Part shown: piece by piece, positions 44,995 through 56,845 of the stretch
Layout of the letters: every line of letters begins with the position of its first letter
How positions within the stretch are numbered: position 1 is the stretch's first letter
Assembly (NCBI GenBank): GCA_949316235.1
Contig: OX438741.1
Location: forward strand, 22,968,324 to 23,032,323
Length of the DNA: 64,000 nucleotides
Direction of reading: 5' to 3'
From: Oegoconia quadripuncta
Lineage: Eukaryota; Arthropoda; Insecta; Lepidoptera; Autostichidae
Notes under the pieces: model-generated
The model's database searches: none
What the model saw: only the letters and a program-made list of their open reading frames with translations
What the model was told of the DNA's origin: nothing
Translations under genes and position numbers: made by a program

Positions 44995-46207
44995 CTGCAA
45001 CAACGAATTAATAAATAAATAAATTAAAAAAAAAACGCCGACACAAAATCCAGCATTTAAACGTCTAGTGAGTGATACATCATAGTGGATATCTTAAAAA
45101 ACAGTTGATATTCATCAAATATCGTTCATCTGCATGTTTTCGTGTAGTGTATGTATTGCTGTCCATGTGAGAAACTAAGCTCAATGCAAACATCCCTCAT
45201 TTTTATATCGGAGGTTAAAAGCATAGTGTTCGGACAATGGTCGTAGTTCCGAGCCCGGTTGAGACTGGATACGTTAATAACGTTATAACTTGGATGCGTG
45301 ATCATTTCACACTTAGCATAGAGACGAAAAGATCAACAAACTACGACGCAACAAGCTCACCCGCCACTCATTGTCTTCCTCTAAGTATTGTTTTCGGCGT
45401 GAATGGTTCTCGGGATAATTTAGTTTAACGGGTAGCGCCTGATAATATGTATCACAAATGCAAGATATGGTCTGTGATTGGACGAATCGGTGATAGGTAC
45501 ATAGGTATAACTAAACGGCCAATCAAAATGAGAAATCCTTCTGTCAAGTATTTCGTTTCATATGCGAAGACGCACCTAACATATCATGGGTTACCTAACT
45601 TATCATACTGAATATAGAATAGAAATCGTCCGAGTAGATAGAAAAACTTTAAAATGAAGCTTTAAGAAGAAGTACCTAAGTAAAACGAAAGCTTTTAAAT
45701 CGCTATACTAAATCCTGAAAATAAAACATTGAAGTATAAAGCTGTTTCCTTAACTAAGACTAAGATTAATAAAGAAGAGACGAAGATAAAGTAGTTACGG
45801 TGAATAAAATAGAACAAAGAGGACACCGCGCAGATGCAGACACTGAAAAAAACCTGATAAAATGCAATTGAATTCGGTAGGATAATAAATAGATCTGTGA
45901 ATGAGCAGCGCTCGCATTTTTTATTCAAGTAGGCCAATTCGAGCGCCCGCTACTAAATCTTAATTCGACTCCGCCCGTTCACCCGCGTTCCTCTCTGCAA
46001 TTGCCCATAATGATGTTTCCACCGGATTGTTTTGATGTGTCTGTGTGTCCAAAACAAATCCGTAAACAAAGTAATTTACTTATAGATATTGCACGTTGAG
46101 GACAATTTATGTCACGAGTTCGAGACTTATAGGGCTTAGATGTAAATAAAACGAAGTAATCGACTGTGATCGAAAAACTTGTATGGCACAACAATTTATT
46201 GAACTAA

Positions 46208-46465
46208 GTCTAAGGTGTAGGGGTTAGAAACTCTAACCACTATACCAAAAGGTCGAGGGTTCGAATCCCGCTAGGGGCATATGTTTGTGTGATGAAATAC
46301 CTGAGTTATGGATATTTTAATTTACAATAAGTAATTTACAAAAAAAAATATTTGTGAGGCATATAAACCATTTGGTATCCACAACACAAGCCTAGTTGCT
46401 TGCTGGGGAACTACATAGATGGCATTTTGTGTATGTCCATGGATAAATGATATATTATTTATTTA
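46208..46465 (+). repeat. SINE family A variant, full length
   Basis: Head with CTAACCACTATACC and GAGGGTTCGAATCCCGC (B box), body GCATATGTTTGTGTGATGAA, tail CAAGCCTAGTTGCTTGC..GGCATTTTGTGTATGTCC. Confidence 0.75.
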
Positions 46466-47321
46466 TAAAACAGAAAAAAAAGTCCTAAGCACCTACGGTA
46501 AGTAAAACGCGAACTAATTGATCATCATGATATTGTTACATTTCTATCTTATATGAACGTTCCTTATTCCGCTAGAATACGTATACGTATGGAGTCGGAT
46601 GATTCAGAGCTAACCGGGAGTAAATCTGATGGTAATGGAATTGTAAAGTTGTCTGTAGCTGTGAGGCGTCTCGCCATCGTGCAGCGCCCGAGTCCGTCCG
46701 TACCGTAACTCCCAGAGTTTGATTAAACGACAGTTGAGACTTTAGAAACATTCGATTTTCTCACTCCAAATTTTTCCGTAACGTTAATTATAAACTTTCC
46801 GGGCGCTCACAATGACGTCCAAGTTGAGGACAATAGATGTAACTTTGTGAAGAACTCATCGGGGCGGAATTTTAACCGTTACCTTTTTGTGTTTCGGGTC
46901 ATTTTAGGAAGCAAAGGTATTTTATTATAGCAATGAAATGAATGAAAATAGAACAAGCGTTTAGGATGTAAACTTTTGCGTAAGTAATGAAAATTACATT
47001 GAAACCGTCAAATTATAAATCCGGTTTGGGTTCAGCTCCTTCTGCGAATTTTGTTACTCTAAACAATTGCCACGAAATGGTAATTTGCGTCGGGCGGTGG
47101 AGAACAGAAAAAAGCCAATCGAGGTTATTATCGCTCGTGAATGTGGAATCCGAATTGACTTACAAGCATGTCTATCTAAAGCACCTATTTCAACCACCGC
47201 AAGTAGTGACAGCTTCGGAACGTAACAAACCGTGCTGCGATAATTTTTAAGTCCAAAAATCAGCTATAAAATATGACGAAGCAATTAATTCTCTAACTTC
47301 AGGCAGGATCGATCTCTTTTT

Positions 47322-47560
47322 AAACGACTTCAAAAAAGGAGGAGGTTCTGTATTCGGGGCGTATTTTTTTTTTTTTTTTTTTTATGTATGTACACCGATA
47401 TCTCCGAGATTTGGCGGTTGATTCACATGGTTCTTTTTGTAAATGAATGGGGATGCCGTCGAGTTGGTCCCATTGTAATTTCAGCGCAATTGGTCCAGTA
47501 GTTTTTGTGTAATCATGGTAAACATCAGAATGGCATTACATATTTAGACGATTTTGTAGT
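47322..47560 (+). repeat. Dispersed repeat, CGACTTCAAAAAAGGAGG family
   Basis: ACGACTTCAAAAAAGGAGGA, GGGGCGTATTTTTTTT (T21), ATGTATGTACACCGATATCT CCGAGATTT, CAGCGCAATTGGTCCAGTAG. Widespread in Lepidoptera by my recollection. Other pieces at 4144-4195, 47783-47850, 48025-48095, 48785-48835 and 53075-53290. Confidence 0.7.
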
Positions 47561-47620
47561 TTTTACACAGGGAAACTAAGTAGATATAGTTTGGGTTTGT
47601 ATGGAAAAAGTGTAGAGAAG

Positions 47621-48103
47621 GTCGGTGTGATTATCAGCAATAAATATGACAAATCGAAGATCATCAGGTCCAGCTGGTACACCCGAACTGCCCATCTAAC
47701 CTGTAGGAGCGAGAAGGTCGCCATCGCACAAAAATTATCAGGGAGATTAGCAACCACGGACAAATACTAATAACTTTTTTTAACCGACTTCTAAAAAGGA
47801 GGAGGTTCTGTATTCTTTATGTATGTACATCGATTAGTCCGAGATTTTGAAGCCGACTTACGTCGGTGTAATTATCAACAATAAATATGATAAATCGAAG
47901 ATCATCAGGTCGAGCTGGTACACCCGAACTGCCCATCTAACCTGTAGGAGCGAGAAGGTTCGCCATCGCACAAAAATTATCAGGGAGATTAGCAACCACG
48001 GATAAATACTAATAACTTTGTTTAACCAACTTCAAAAAAGGAGGGGGTTCTGTAATCTTTATGTATGTACATCGATTAGTCCAAGATTTTTAGGCCGGTT
48101 TTC
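47621..48103. repeat. Two-unit tandem repeat, 241-bp period
   Basis: GTCGGTGTGATTATCAGCAA (47621) and GTCGGTGTAATTATCAACAA (47862) start two units that share AAATCGAAGATCATCAGGTC, GCTGGTACACCCGAACTGCC and CGCACAAAAATTATCAGGGA. Each unit ends in the CGACTTC..AAAGGAGG repeat. Differences are few, so the duplication is fairly recent. Confidence 0.85.
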
Positions 48104-48393
48104 ATGATTATAAGGCCATGCCTGCGCTCACGCTGCTTAGCGAACTCCTCGGCAAGCCGGTCGTGAATAAGACCAAGTCTATGCTCGTTCTGTTCGGGAG
48201 TTTCCTGGCGAATACGTGATTTAACGTAATCTTTCATAGCTATTAGACGTACTCGGCAAGCTTCGGGCGTCTCCTGGGAACGCGAAATTGCGTTCCGTGA
48301 GGCTTTTTTTTCAAGCCGTAGTACCCTTTCAGTTTCGGTTCCTTTTGACCGACAGTTCTTTAAACCGGCAGCACCTTTCGTAGGCCTGCCCAT
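48076..48393 (-). pseudogene. Helitron-type N-terminal ORF with ETPEQ repeats
   Basis: ATG at 48393 to TAA at 48076, 105 codons, beginning MGRPTKGAAGLKNC. It contains the repeated pattern SRSQETPEACRVRL..SRIRQETPEQNEHRL. Such 'ETPEQ/A-R-RL' repeats occur at the N-terminus of insect Helitron/Pif1-type transposon proteins (from memory). It is highly charged, with no membrane segment. Truncated at its C-terminus where the ORF runs into the 241-bp repeat (last residues GLKILD are repeat-encoded). Intact frame but only a fragment. Confidence 0.5.
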
Positions 48394-48458
48394 ATTGGTC
48401 AATTTTAATATATTTTATTATTTTGTAATGTCTGACCAGACACTAAAAAGAATTAAAT

Positions 48459-49111
48459 AAAAAAGGATTTTAAAAAAAACGACTTCAAAAAACCCGGATA
48501 AAATAATTTAATTAAACTACTGCAATAATAATAACTGAAAAGTATGAAATAATAAACCAGAGCAGAATGTTCTTTATAGATAGATATACACTATTATATA
48601 TAATGAGAATACAATACAATATATGCTATACAATAATAGTTAGGTATAATAATGAAATTAAAAATATATACAATAGGTACTTTTTGAAGTCGGTGCCTGC
48701 GTAGCCTATAAAATATACAATCTAATGAAAGTAAACAGTAATAGCTTAATTAATTGAATATTTAAATTGTATGAAAATTCCTTTGTTAACCGATTTCAAA
48801 AAAGGAGGAGGTTCTGTATTCGGGGCGTATTTTTACTGTTTCGTTGATTGTGTATTTTATAGGCTAGGCAGGCACCGACTTCAAAAAGTACCTATTGTAT
48901 ATATTTTTAATTTCATTATTATACCTAACTATTATTGTATAGCATATAAATTGTATTGTATTCTCATTATATATAATAGTGTATATCTATCTATAAAGAA
49001 CATTCTGCTCTGGTTTATTATTTCATACTTTTCAGTTATTATTATTGCAGTAGTTTAATTAAATTATTTTTTCCGGGTTTTTTGAAGTCGTTTTTTTTTA
49101 AATCCTTTTTT
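48459..49111. repeat. Fold-back: 264-bp arms, 123-bp loop
   Basis: Arms 48459-48722 and 48846-49111 are near-perfect inverted copies (about 97% by eye; differences include GCGTAG/GCCTAG). The outer ends carry AAAACGACTTCAAAAAACCC and inverse, and the inner ends GAAGTCGGTGCCTGC.. The loop contains another CGATTTCAAAAAAGGAGGAG piece. No transposase ORF. Confidence 0.9.
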
Positions 49112-50649
49112 GCTTTTTCTTGTGCAATAGAGAATAGAATAATACCTATGTTCACTTCACATCCTAGGCCAGCTTTTTAACCATTACCACTTTTTCACTT
49201 TGTTAATTTGTCTTCAGTCGAAACCCTTGAAGTTCTATAGGTAAGTCTTCAACCACTTCTCATTCAATAAATAAGGATTAGAATGCATGGTACAATGGTA
49301 CAGTCTACTTTTTATAATCTGTTTGATGTCTTTATTCAAGATAAATATCACAAACTAGTCTTGAAGTCGACTGACAATAACTTACAAAATAACTATATTC
49401 GTACAAATTTAGCTACAATGGTAATCTTACTATCAAAACATTTTTTTAAGGCAGGCATTAACAGGCGGGATTTTTTAACAGTTGTCGGTAGGTATTAATT
49501 TAACAAAATACATAACCAGTGACCAAATGCGACATAGTAGAAACGCCAGCAAGTGTGCAACACGTGACAAGTTCCGGTGCGTTTTATGCACATGTGCACA
49601 TCTAATCAACACGGTCGTAACACGACGAGGACACAACATCAATTATTTCTATGACTAGGTAAAATTGTATAGTAAGTTTTTCAATTTTATTACAAGTCTG
49701 CGATGATAAAACAGAATTTCAATAGACAGATTTACCTCAAAACCGTTCAATGGGTCATTACATCAACATATTCGCCACTGGACATAGATTTCATCAAAGA
49801 CTCGATTTGCATCGCAGTAATGGACGTCACCAATCGCTATTCTCTGTGACAATTGCAGATTTGTGAGCCCCACACTGATGACGCTGCTGCTCCATAATGT
49901 ACGCGATGGTCTATGAATAATATGCTCACGATAAATCACTTTGTAATTCTTTATGGGGCAAATAAAATTTATTTATAAGAATAGAAGTTTATCCATCGCA
50001 AAGTTAAAGTATCTACAATCATGTTTTAAATACCACAAACTCGCGGCTTGGTTCTTCGCTTCTCTCATATATATTGTTCTTCGATGTAGTTAGCATTTTC
50101 GACTAACGGGTACTATATAACAAACATACATAAATAGTCACTACTTTTATGCTAAACGGAGTGGTCAGAGATAGCCCAAACTAAAACGTTTGGGTGCTCC
50201 AAACATTAAAAGATTAATGCTTGAAACCAGATCTACGGTTCACCATTTGAAATTTACAGAAATGCACACGTGGCACAGGTGAGTTCATCGCCGTTAAAAT
50301 GTGAAAATCTATGTGTTTTGTTTCTCGGTGGAAAGTGGCCTTTTACGGCACCCACGGGAAGAGATGGGTTGGTTCTATTCTTTTTACGTGCCCTATATAA
50401 GTATATGACGGAAGACTCTAAAGGAGTTTTTGTTTTTACGTTTTTTGGTACAACAGAAAAATAAAAATAGAAGGTAATCTATTCTTTGACCCGTTACACT
50501 GTATTATAAAAAGCCGATTCCGTACGATCTTGTATGTAGATAGTTCGACCATCACGGCATCATCTAGAATTGTAGGTGTACAACGGCAAAAAAAAATCTG
50601 ATATAGGTCTTTAATTACCAAAAATTAATTTATTTATTAATTATTTTCC

Positions 50650-50715
50650 TTGGGGGATGCTTTTATCCAGCAGTGGGCGTCTTTCGACTGATGTGATGAT
50701 GATGATGATAGGTTA
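50650..50715 (+). repeat. RTE-type LINE 3' end scrap
   Basis: CTTGGGGGATGCTTTTATCC AGCAGTGGGCGTC..TGATGATGATGATGATAGG. Confidence 0.55.
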
Positions 50716-50882
50716 TTACAAATTAACTATTTTCATATGTTTCTCTTTACTTGTACTGTCAACACTTTTTGATAGCGTTGACTAAGCTTAATTTTTTTAC
50801 ATTTTCATATTATTTGATACTAACTACAACGCGTTCCTGAGAAAAAGAGTCTAGACAAACAGATGGACAATAAGTGATTCTA

Positions 50883-51243
50883 GACGGTCATCATCATCAT
50901 CATCTGATTTAAGAGCCATGCTCTTGTCGGTGGAGATTTTTCCATATCTATCTGCTCTCCGCCTTCCTCTTGACCTCCTGATACGACACGACGTTCAACT
51001 TCTCTTTTATCTACTGCATGTAGCTTATTCTCGGGTTCCTCTTTTTCTTTCCCCTCTATTGTTCCTTCTATTATGGTTTCGATGAAATTATCGTGTCGTA
51101 TAAGGTGTCCCAGCATTTTCCCTCTTCTATTCTCAATTACTGCCAACAATTTCCTTTTTTCCCTTACTATATTTAAAACCTCTTCGTTCGTTTTCTTCTC
51201 TGTCCAGCTGATACGTTCCATTCCACGTCTAGACAGGCTTCCA
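50883..51243 (-). pseudogene. LINE ORF C-terminus with (ATG)n tail
   Basis: Minus frame: MERISWTEKKTNEEVL, then REKRKLLAVIENRRGKMLGH, LIRHDNFIETIIEGTIEGK, ending near RAWLLNQ followed by an ATG repeat (50886-50900). This is the C-terminal block of a lepidopteran endonuclease/reverse-transcriptase LINE ('RISWTDK-TNEEVL', 'RRGKMIGHLLRH--F---I-EGKIEG'). The catalytic domains are lost. Related scraps are at 51840-52085 and 61075-61270, all on the minus strand. Confidence 0.75.
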
Positions 51244-51839
51244 AAAAAGTAGTAAAAGTATATCGATGAGGGTATTGAACGCAACCTCTGCGACGATCCG
51301 ACTGTACATGCGATCAGCGCGCACGTAATCCAAAGCTGAGAGAAACAAATAGCCAATATATTCTCGTTACGCTTTCGTCTACGAAACTGCATCAGAGACA
51401 ATACAGCGCGCTGCGGGCGTTGTGAAACATTGCCAGATAGCGTGGAAATCCGGCAAGGTAGTTAGGAAGCAGAATTGTGATGTGCACTGAGACATAAGTT
51501 ACGACACAGCTGCAACCAAATGCAATCTGGATGCAAGGGGGCGTGGGACTGACCGGATTTATTTTACAACCTATCCACCCACAGGGATGGATGTAGGTGA
51601 CCCGAGCCACCCGCTGGGACACTTAACTTTTTGCGATGCTACTAGTGCGCATTGGGATGGTCAATTTAAATAATTCGCGACGGCAACGAGTCGCGTTCAG
51701 GAACATGAGCTAGATTATTTACTTGCACGGCAATTCCATATCATTTATAACTGTTACAGAGTAGGTTATGTTATCATCAAATATTTAACATCTGTCTAGA
51801 GAATACTGTCCCGAGTTCATTCTTTTAAATCTCTACAAT

Positions 51840-52085
51840 CCTATATATTCACTGTCTCTTTTGTTCCTCAATATAATCCTTCTTCATTTTCCTTGTCTTC
51901 TATTTCCTTCGATTTTCCCTTCTAATTTTGTATAAGATCATTGTGTCCTATCACCATGTTTTCTCTTCTATTTTCTATTATTTCCAAAATATATAGCTTT
52001 TCTTTAACTCTTTTCAACATTTTCAGAAAATGTGATAAAAACATTTCCTTTATCATTACTATTTTCTCTACTGTGGCACATCCTA
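51840..52085 (-). pseudogene. LINE ORF C-terminal scrap
   Basis: LKRVKEKLYILEIIENRREN then MVIGHNDLIQN and a stop, frame broken; the same block as 50883-51243 ('KRELL--IE-RR-KM-GH---'). Confidence 0.65.
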
Positions 52086-53074
52086 TAAATATATTTAATA
52101 TGAGTGTAAAAGTGAACATCCTTGTCTGACTCTTTATTTCTTCTTGTAGAGCTCAAAAACTTATTTATTATACAATAAACAATTTTTTTTTTGTTTGACA
52201 TTCATAAAATTTTAGTTTAGACTTTCAAACACTTCACTTATATCCGCAGATGAAAACTTACAATTTAAAGAAAGAAATTACTTCATTATCTATCACTATC
52301 ACCTACATACAAATAGTCCATGCTATAATATTATATCCTGAATCGTAGTAATAATATACCTACTCTTAGTGATAGGAAGTATTTGGCTTGTCAGACGCAC
52401 AAGAATGTGTGTCAGTCATGGTCATGAAAAATTGATTCCTCATATCGTTAGCACGCAAATAAAACATGACACTCGACAGATGAAAGATTACACGATATAT
52501 TTGATTACACGATGTTCGTACCATGAAATAAGCATATATAAGAGTATATTTGTCTAGACGGTTTTGAATAAAAATAAAATGCCGGCGTTATGTTTGTGAC
52601 GATAACGGTTACAGCTTTTATTGCCGTCATTTTCGCGATCAAGTGTTCGATTAGCTTCTCGTTAATAGCAAGCGGCTGGATGTTTCGTAAAACAGCCTAG
52701 ATAGAGATTTAAGGGAATTCAGTTTCATTACCTATATTTCGGATTTAGTCAATTCTGTCAAGTTCCGATGTAGGGAACATCGGAAATGTGGATGGAATTT
52801 TATATCGAGGCTTGCTACATATTGGGGATTTTCATATCTGTATCAATGAATTTGAACGAATGAAGCATTATATGCTCTGCTATGCATTGCAATGCGCAAT
52901 GGAATGGAATTAAATGGATAGAATGTTCTGTCTTAGTTAACTGCCTTTAATAGGTATAATGCTTACGAAAAACTTCTAATTCGTGAATAATTCCTCAAAT
53001 CAGCAATTCATTCATTCATGCACAATTTAGTTCGCTCATCATAATAATGTATGTCACAACTGTTAGCATTTTTA

Positions 53075-53290
53075 AACAACTTCAAAAAAGGCGGAGATTC
53101 TATGTTCGTCGGCGTAAGATTTTTTTTCATGTAAGTTCGCCCATATTTTATTCAATTGTTAACCGATCTTGGTTATTATTATTTTGTTTCATAAGGTTTA
53201 CCCTCAAAGTGGTCCCATATAACTTTGGTTAAGATCTGATGGTGCAGTCCGGAGATGAAAATGGAGCCTTACTGAAGTCGCTTGTTTTAC
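53075..53290 (+). repeat. Dispersed repeat, CTTCAAAAAAGGCGGAG copy
   Basis: AACAACTTCAAAAAAGGCGG, GTGGTCCCATATAACTTTGG, GATCTGATGGTGCAGTCCGG AGATG. Its 3' words recur at 63780-63830. Confidence 0.6.
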
Positions 53291-53839
53291 AAAATTTTTA
53301 GCGTGTCAAATGTCTTTACTATATCATTAACATCATTCAACTGTATAGGTCAACCCCTTTCCTCACCATGTCCAAATATAACCATCCTAACCTAAGGCGA
53401 TTTTTTCACGGAAGCCTACAAAAAGAAACACATTTTGAGTTGTGCAGTACCTACTCTGGAAATCACATAGTTTCATAGCGTTTAATTAAAAACTCTTTTG
53501 AAGCAGCTCTTTACAAAAACAATATATTGCAGTATTCAACACGTTCGTGTTTATTTGTTCAGCCACACAGAGTGGAGCTTTTTGCTTTGGGCACCGTGTC
53601 ACTAGGTCAGTCGGCCGGCAGCGCCCCTGCGCTCCCTGCACTAATCACAAAGTCAGGCAAACCAGGGTTGTGAATTTATTTAGACCATAGACAGTTTTAA
53701 AATAGAAGCGGTAATATCTTTCACTATGATTAAAGAAGATGTAATGAGAAGTAGTTAATGTATGTACGTATTTTCTAATTCAAAAACAATATTAGCATAA
53801 GCTCCGACCTTCTAAAATATAGAGTCCCAACTAATCTTT

Positions 53840-54095
53840 TAAATGCGAAAGTTTGTGTGTGTATATCTGTATGTTTGTTATCTCTTCACGCCTAAACGGC
53901 TGGACGCATTTTGTTGAAATTTGGTAGATAGATTAGGACTTGGATTGCCATATAGGCTACTTTTTATCCCGGATAAGTGAGTGGTTCCTATAGGATAGGT
54001 ATCATTAGTGGGATTACTTTTGAGCCATTATAGTGACACATTTTGTAGTAGAACGTATTCTACACGGACAAAGTCGCGGGTAACATCTATAGTTG
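53840..54095 (+). mobile_element. Helitron family D, degenerate
   Basis: AATGCGAAAGTTTGTGTGTG, CTTCACGCCTAAACGGCTGG, CTACTTTTTATCCCGGATAA, ACACGGACAAAGTCGCGGG; terminal CTAG eroded. Confidence 0.55.
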
Positions 54096-54204
54096 TTTAT
54101 AATAAGGATCAAATCTCTTTATAAAAATTGTATCTTAAATTTATTCACAATATTCTTCTTTTTTATAAATAATAGGTTAGGTGGTTTCTACGGTAGGTGC
54201 TGCT

Positions 54205-54400
54205 AACTAATATTACAAATGCAAAGTTTGTTACTCAATCATGGCGAAACGGATGAACAAATTTGGATGAAATTTGTATATAGGTAGAACATACCGTGGA
54301 TTAGACATAAAATATTTTTTATCCCGATGAGTAGTTCCCGCGGAATATACAAATTAAACATATCCGCGATAAGTTATACGAGGCAGGCGAAGACGTAGTT
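54205..54400 (+). mobile_element. Helitron family D, degenerate
   Basis: AATATTACAAATGCAAAGTT, CATGGCGAAACGGATGAAC, GGCAGGCGAAGACGTAGTTCT. Confidence 0.5.
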
Positions 54401-54479
54401 CTAAATATTTATATTAAGATCTTTCCCTCAATAGATTTTGGACATTCTGTTGTTTATATTGGTAGCTGAAATTAGATAA

Positions 54480-54530
54480 TATGGAGGTAGCTTGCCAAGC
54501 GGACATTTAAAATGCCCTACCACCAACCAA
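54480..54530 (-). repeat. SINE family B scrap
   Basis: AGCTTGCCAAGCGGACATTT AAAATGCCCTACCACCAACC. Confidence 0.5.
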
Positions 54531-55489
54531 CGATATCGAATTATTTATGAATGTCACAAAATGTTGATTTCTATCATATATTGCATCAATAACTATTTAG
54601 TATTTCAAAACCAAAAAACCCGACAGCATATTTTGGATTTTGCCAACGCCATTTGGGTTTTTTGTTATAATATCCTGGTGCCATCCGGGTGCCAAGACGA
54701 ATCTAACGACATCATACACTTCGAAATCGGTCAAGCCGTTTAGGCTACAGGTGCGCCAAAGGAACGGACATACATGCATACACTCGAAAAACATTACCCT
54801 CCTTCCTTGGGCAGTCGGGTAAAAAAGTTACAATATAAGAAATGAGGTAGACCTAGTTCTCACACTAGGATTCCCTGTGTTGTGCTACATAGGTACACAC
54901 CGCTTCTTTTTTTAATAAAACATTGTTTAGAAGACAATCTGCGAGCAACAATGAGAGTGTAAAAGGACTTGCTTCATATCGCAATGACTAACCTAGTTAA
55001 TGAACGAGTTTCGAGACACGTGAATTGAATTGAACGCTGTAATGCATTAGTAATACTGGTTTTAGTATTACTTCCATAGAAAACTCATACTGCCGGTTTG
55101 TAAATACCTACCTACTCGTATGTACCTAGTAAGGATATACTCTCAAACAACTTCTGCAATTTCTAAGTTTGTAGTAGGCAACTAAGTAACATACGTACTA
55201 TATCAAATATTATTTATAGTGAAATGAACAGGGAAGTACCCAAGTTTCGAGAACAAGTCTTCATGCGTTAGGCAAGTTGTTGGGAATGGTGAAGTTTGGC
55301 CGTAGATAGAAGTCTGGCCAAAATTAACTTACTAGTTGACGTTGTTCCCGATTATTACAACAGGTATTTATCGCTGCATCGGGATAACGTTTCAGTAGTG
55401 GATATCTCATAAACAGCTGGATAAATTAGACATTCAATTGGATGCCTAGGCGGACATTTCCACTTTCACAGAAAATTGTGCTGCTCAGA

Positions 55490-55700
55490 GCAGATTGTTA
55501 AGGTTGTATTTATGTTCTGCAGGCAGAAGCGAGCACTTCATGCGATTTACAAGCTGGGCTCCAGAGTATCTCTGAGGAATAAATTTAAGGAAAATCAATA
55601 TGGCATCGCAATATATTTACGAAAACTTCATGTATGTAAGAAGGAATCTACAATTGTTTAGGAAAAATTGTGAAATACATAATGTATTACTAGATATAAA
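55490..55700 (+). pseudogene. LINE ORF2 fragment, frameshifted
   Basis: + strand: QKRALHAIYKLGSRVSLRNK F, then after a small deletion MASQYIYENFMYVRRNLQLF and RKNCEIHNV in another frame. Colinear with RFKEYNILTFSSQYIFENL.. of 595-990, so the same LINE family on the other strand, slightly more N-terminal. Confidence 0.7.
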
Positions 55701-56629
55701 AATAACTTTCTGTTCATAGCATACGTTTACACAAAGTCACTAAGTACATTTAAGGGACAATGTACAGGTAGGAATATGCTTTTATATTAAGGTTCTGGTA
55801 GACATTCAAAATTTGCCTTTAACTAAATTTTACTAAATTTAAAACCACCATTAAACGAAAACGTGTGAAAAGTCTGATTATACTGATTATTTAGATGATA
55901 ATAATGCTTGGACCACATAAATATAATGCTTAAGTCAATTGTGATTGAGTAACGTTTTACTGCACCGTCTAAAATGCAGTGAGGTTGGTGAACTTCATTG
56001 ACGTCACACGTCCAACGAAAGTATGGACCACAGCGCTTTCATCGTCAATCAATAATTGACTTTCCATTGTCAGAAACTCGGCAGCGTAATGATGTGCGAG
56101 TACATACATCACAAAATACCCAGACAGAAAAGCTGAGTTTTATCGCGGAGTCGTAAAACCGCAAAGCAAAATACGCTGTTTCCGAACTCGAAGGCTTGTC
56201 ATACAATATTGGATAAGTTTAGCTAACTGGGCGAATATTTATTCATATTGTTTAAGTAGCTAGTATGGCACAGCGAATGGCTTGGAATGTGTTCAGCAGG
56301 GAAGAAAGTATGGTACATGTGCCATATAGCTGACATGAGACAGAATTCGCCCTGTGCTGTAGGCAAAAAATGTTTATACACGGCTGTGGGCACATGTAGG
56401 GAAGCACCACAAATAGGAAATAACAACGTGTCAATTCAAAGCCAAAATTCACAATTCTTTTTCATTTCATCATCATATCAGCCATAGGACGTTTGTTTGT
56501 TGGCACCTTATAATTCCTTTAACCATTGGGCACATAATTAATGTGAATAGGTAGATCGCAATCGTTGGTCCATCTATGCCACAGAAACACGCAGGGTTAT
56601 TTTTGTGGTTTATACTATTAATATAGTTT

Positions 56630-56845
56630 AGCGCCCGCGTGTAATAATTTTATCGTAGATATGTTTAATTGGTTTATCCGGCGGGAACTACTCACCATAT
56701 CGGTATAAAAATAATCCAGGGTATATATATTCTGCCTATAGGTATACCTTTTATCCAAATCCGTTCAACCGTTTCGCCGTGCTTAAGCAACAAACAAACA
56801 AATATTTAAACTTTGGTATTTATAATATTAATTAGGTACCTACCA
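56630..56845 (-). mobile_element. Helitron family D, inverted
   Basis: TTTATCCGGCGGGAACTACT, CCAAATCCGTTCAACCGTTT CGCCGTG, TTTATAATATTAATTAGG: inverse order of 22450-22685. Confidence 0.55.

Noticed and set aside
45695..45937. 80-codon hydrophobic minus ORF as the kuz signal-peptide exon
   Set aside because: Hydrophobicity comes from AT-rich sequence; no donor in the phase needed (one leftover base before CG|TCT) in a sensible place.
46600..46700. Candidate kuz first exon (MARRLTATDN..)
   Set aside because: No signal peptide and not similar to Kuz N-termini.
48771..49058. 95-codon Tyr/Ile-rich ORF
   Set aside because: Lies in the loop and right arm of the fold-back; AT-rich artefact.
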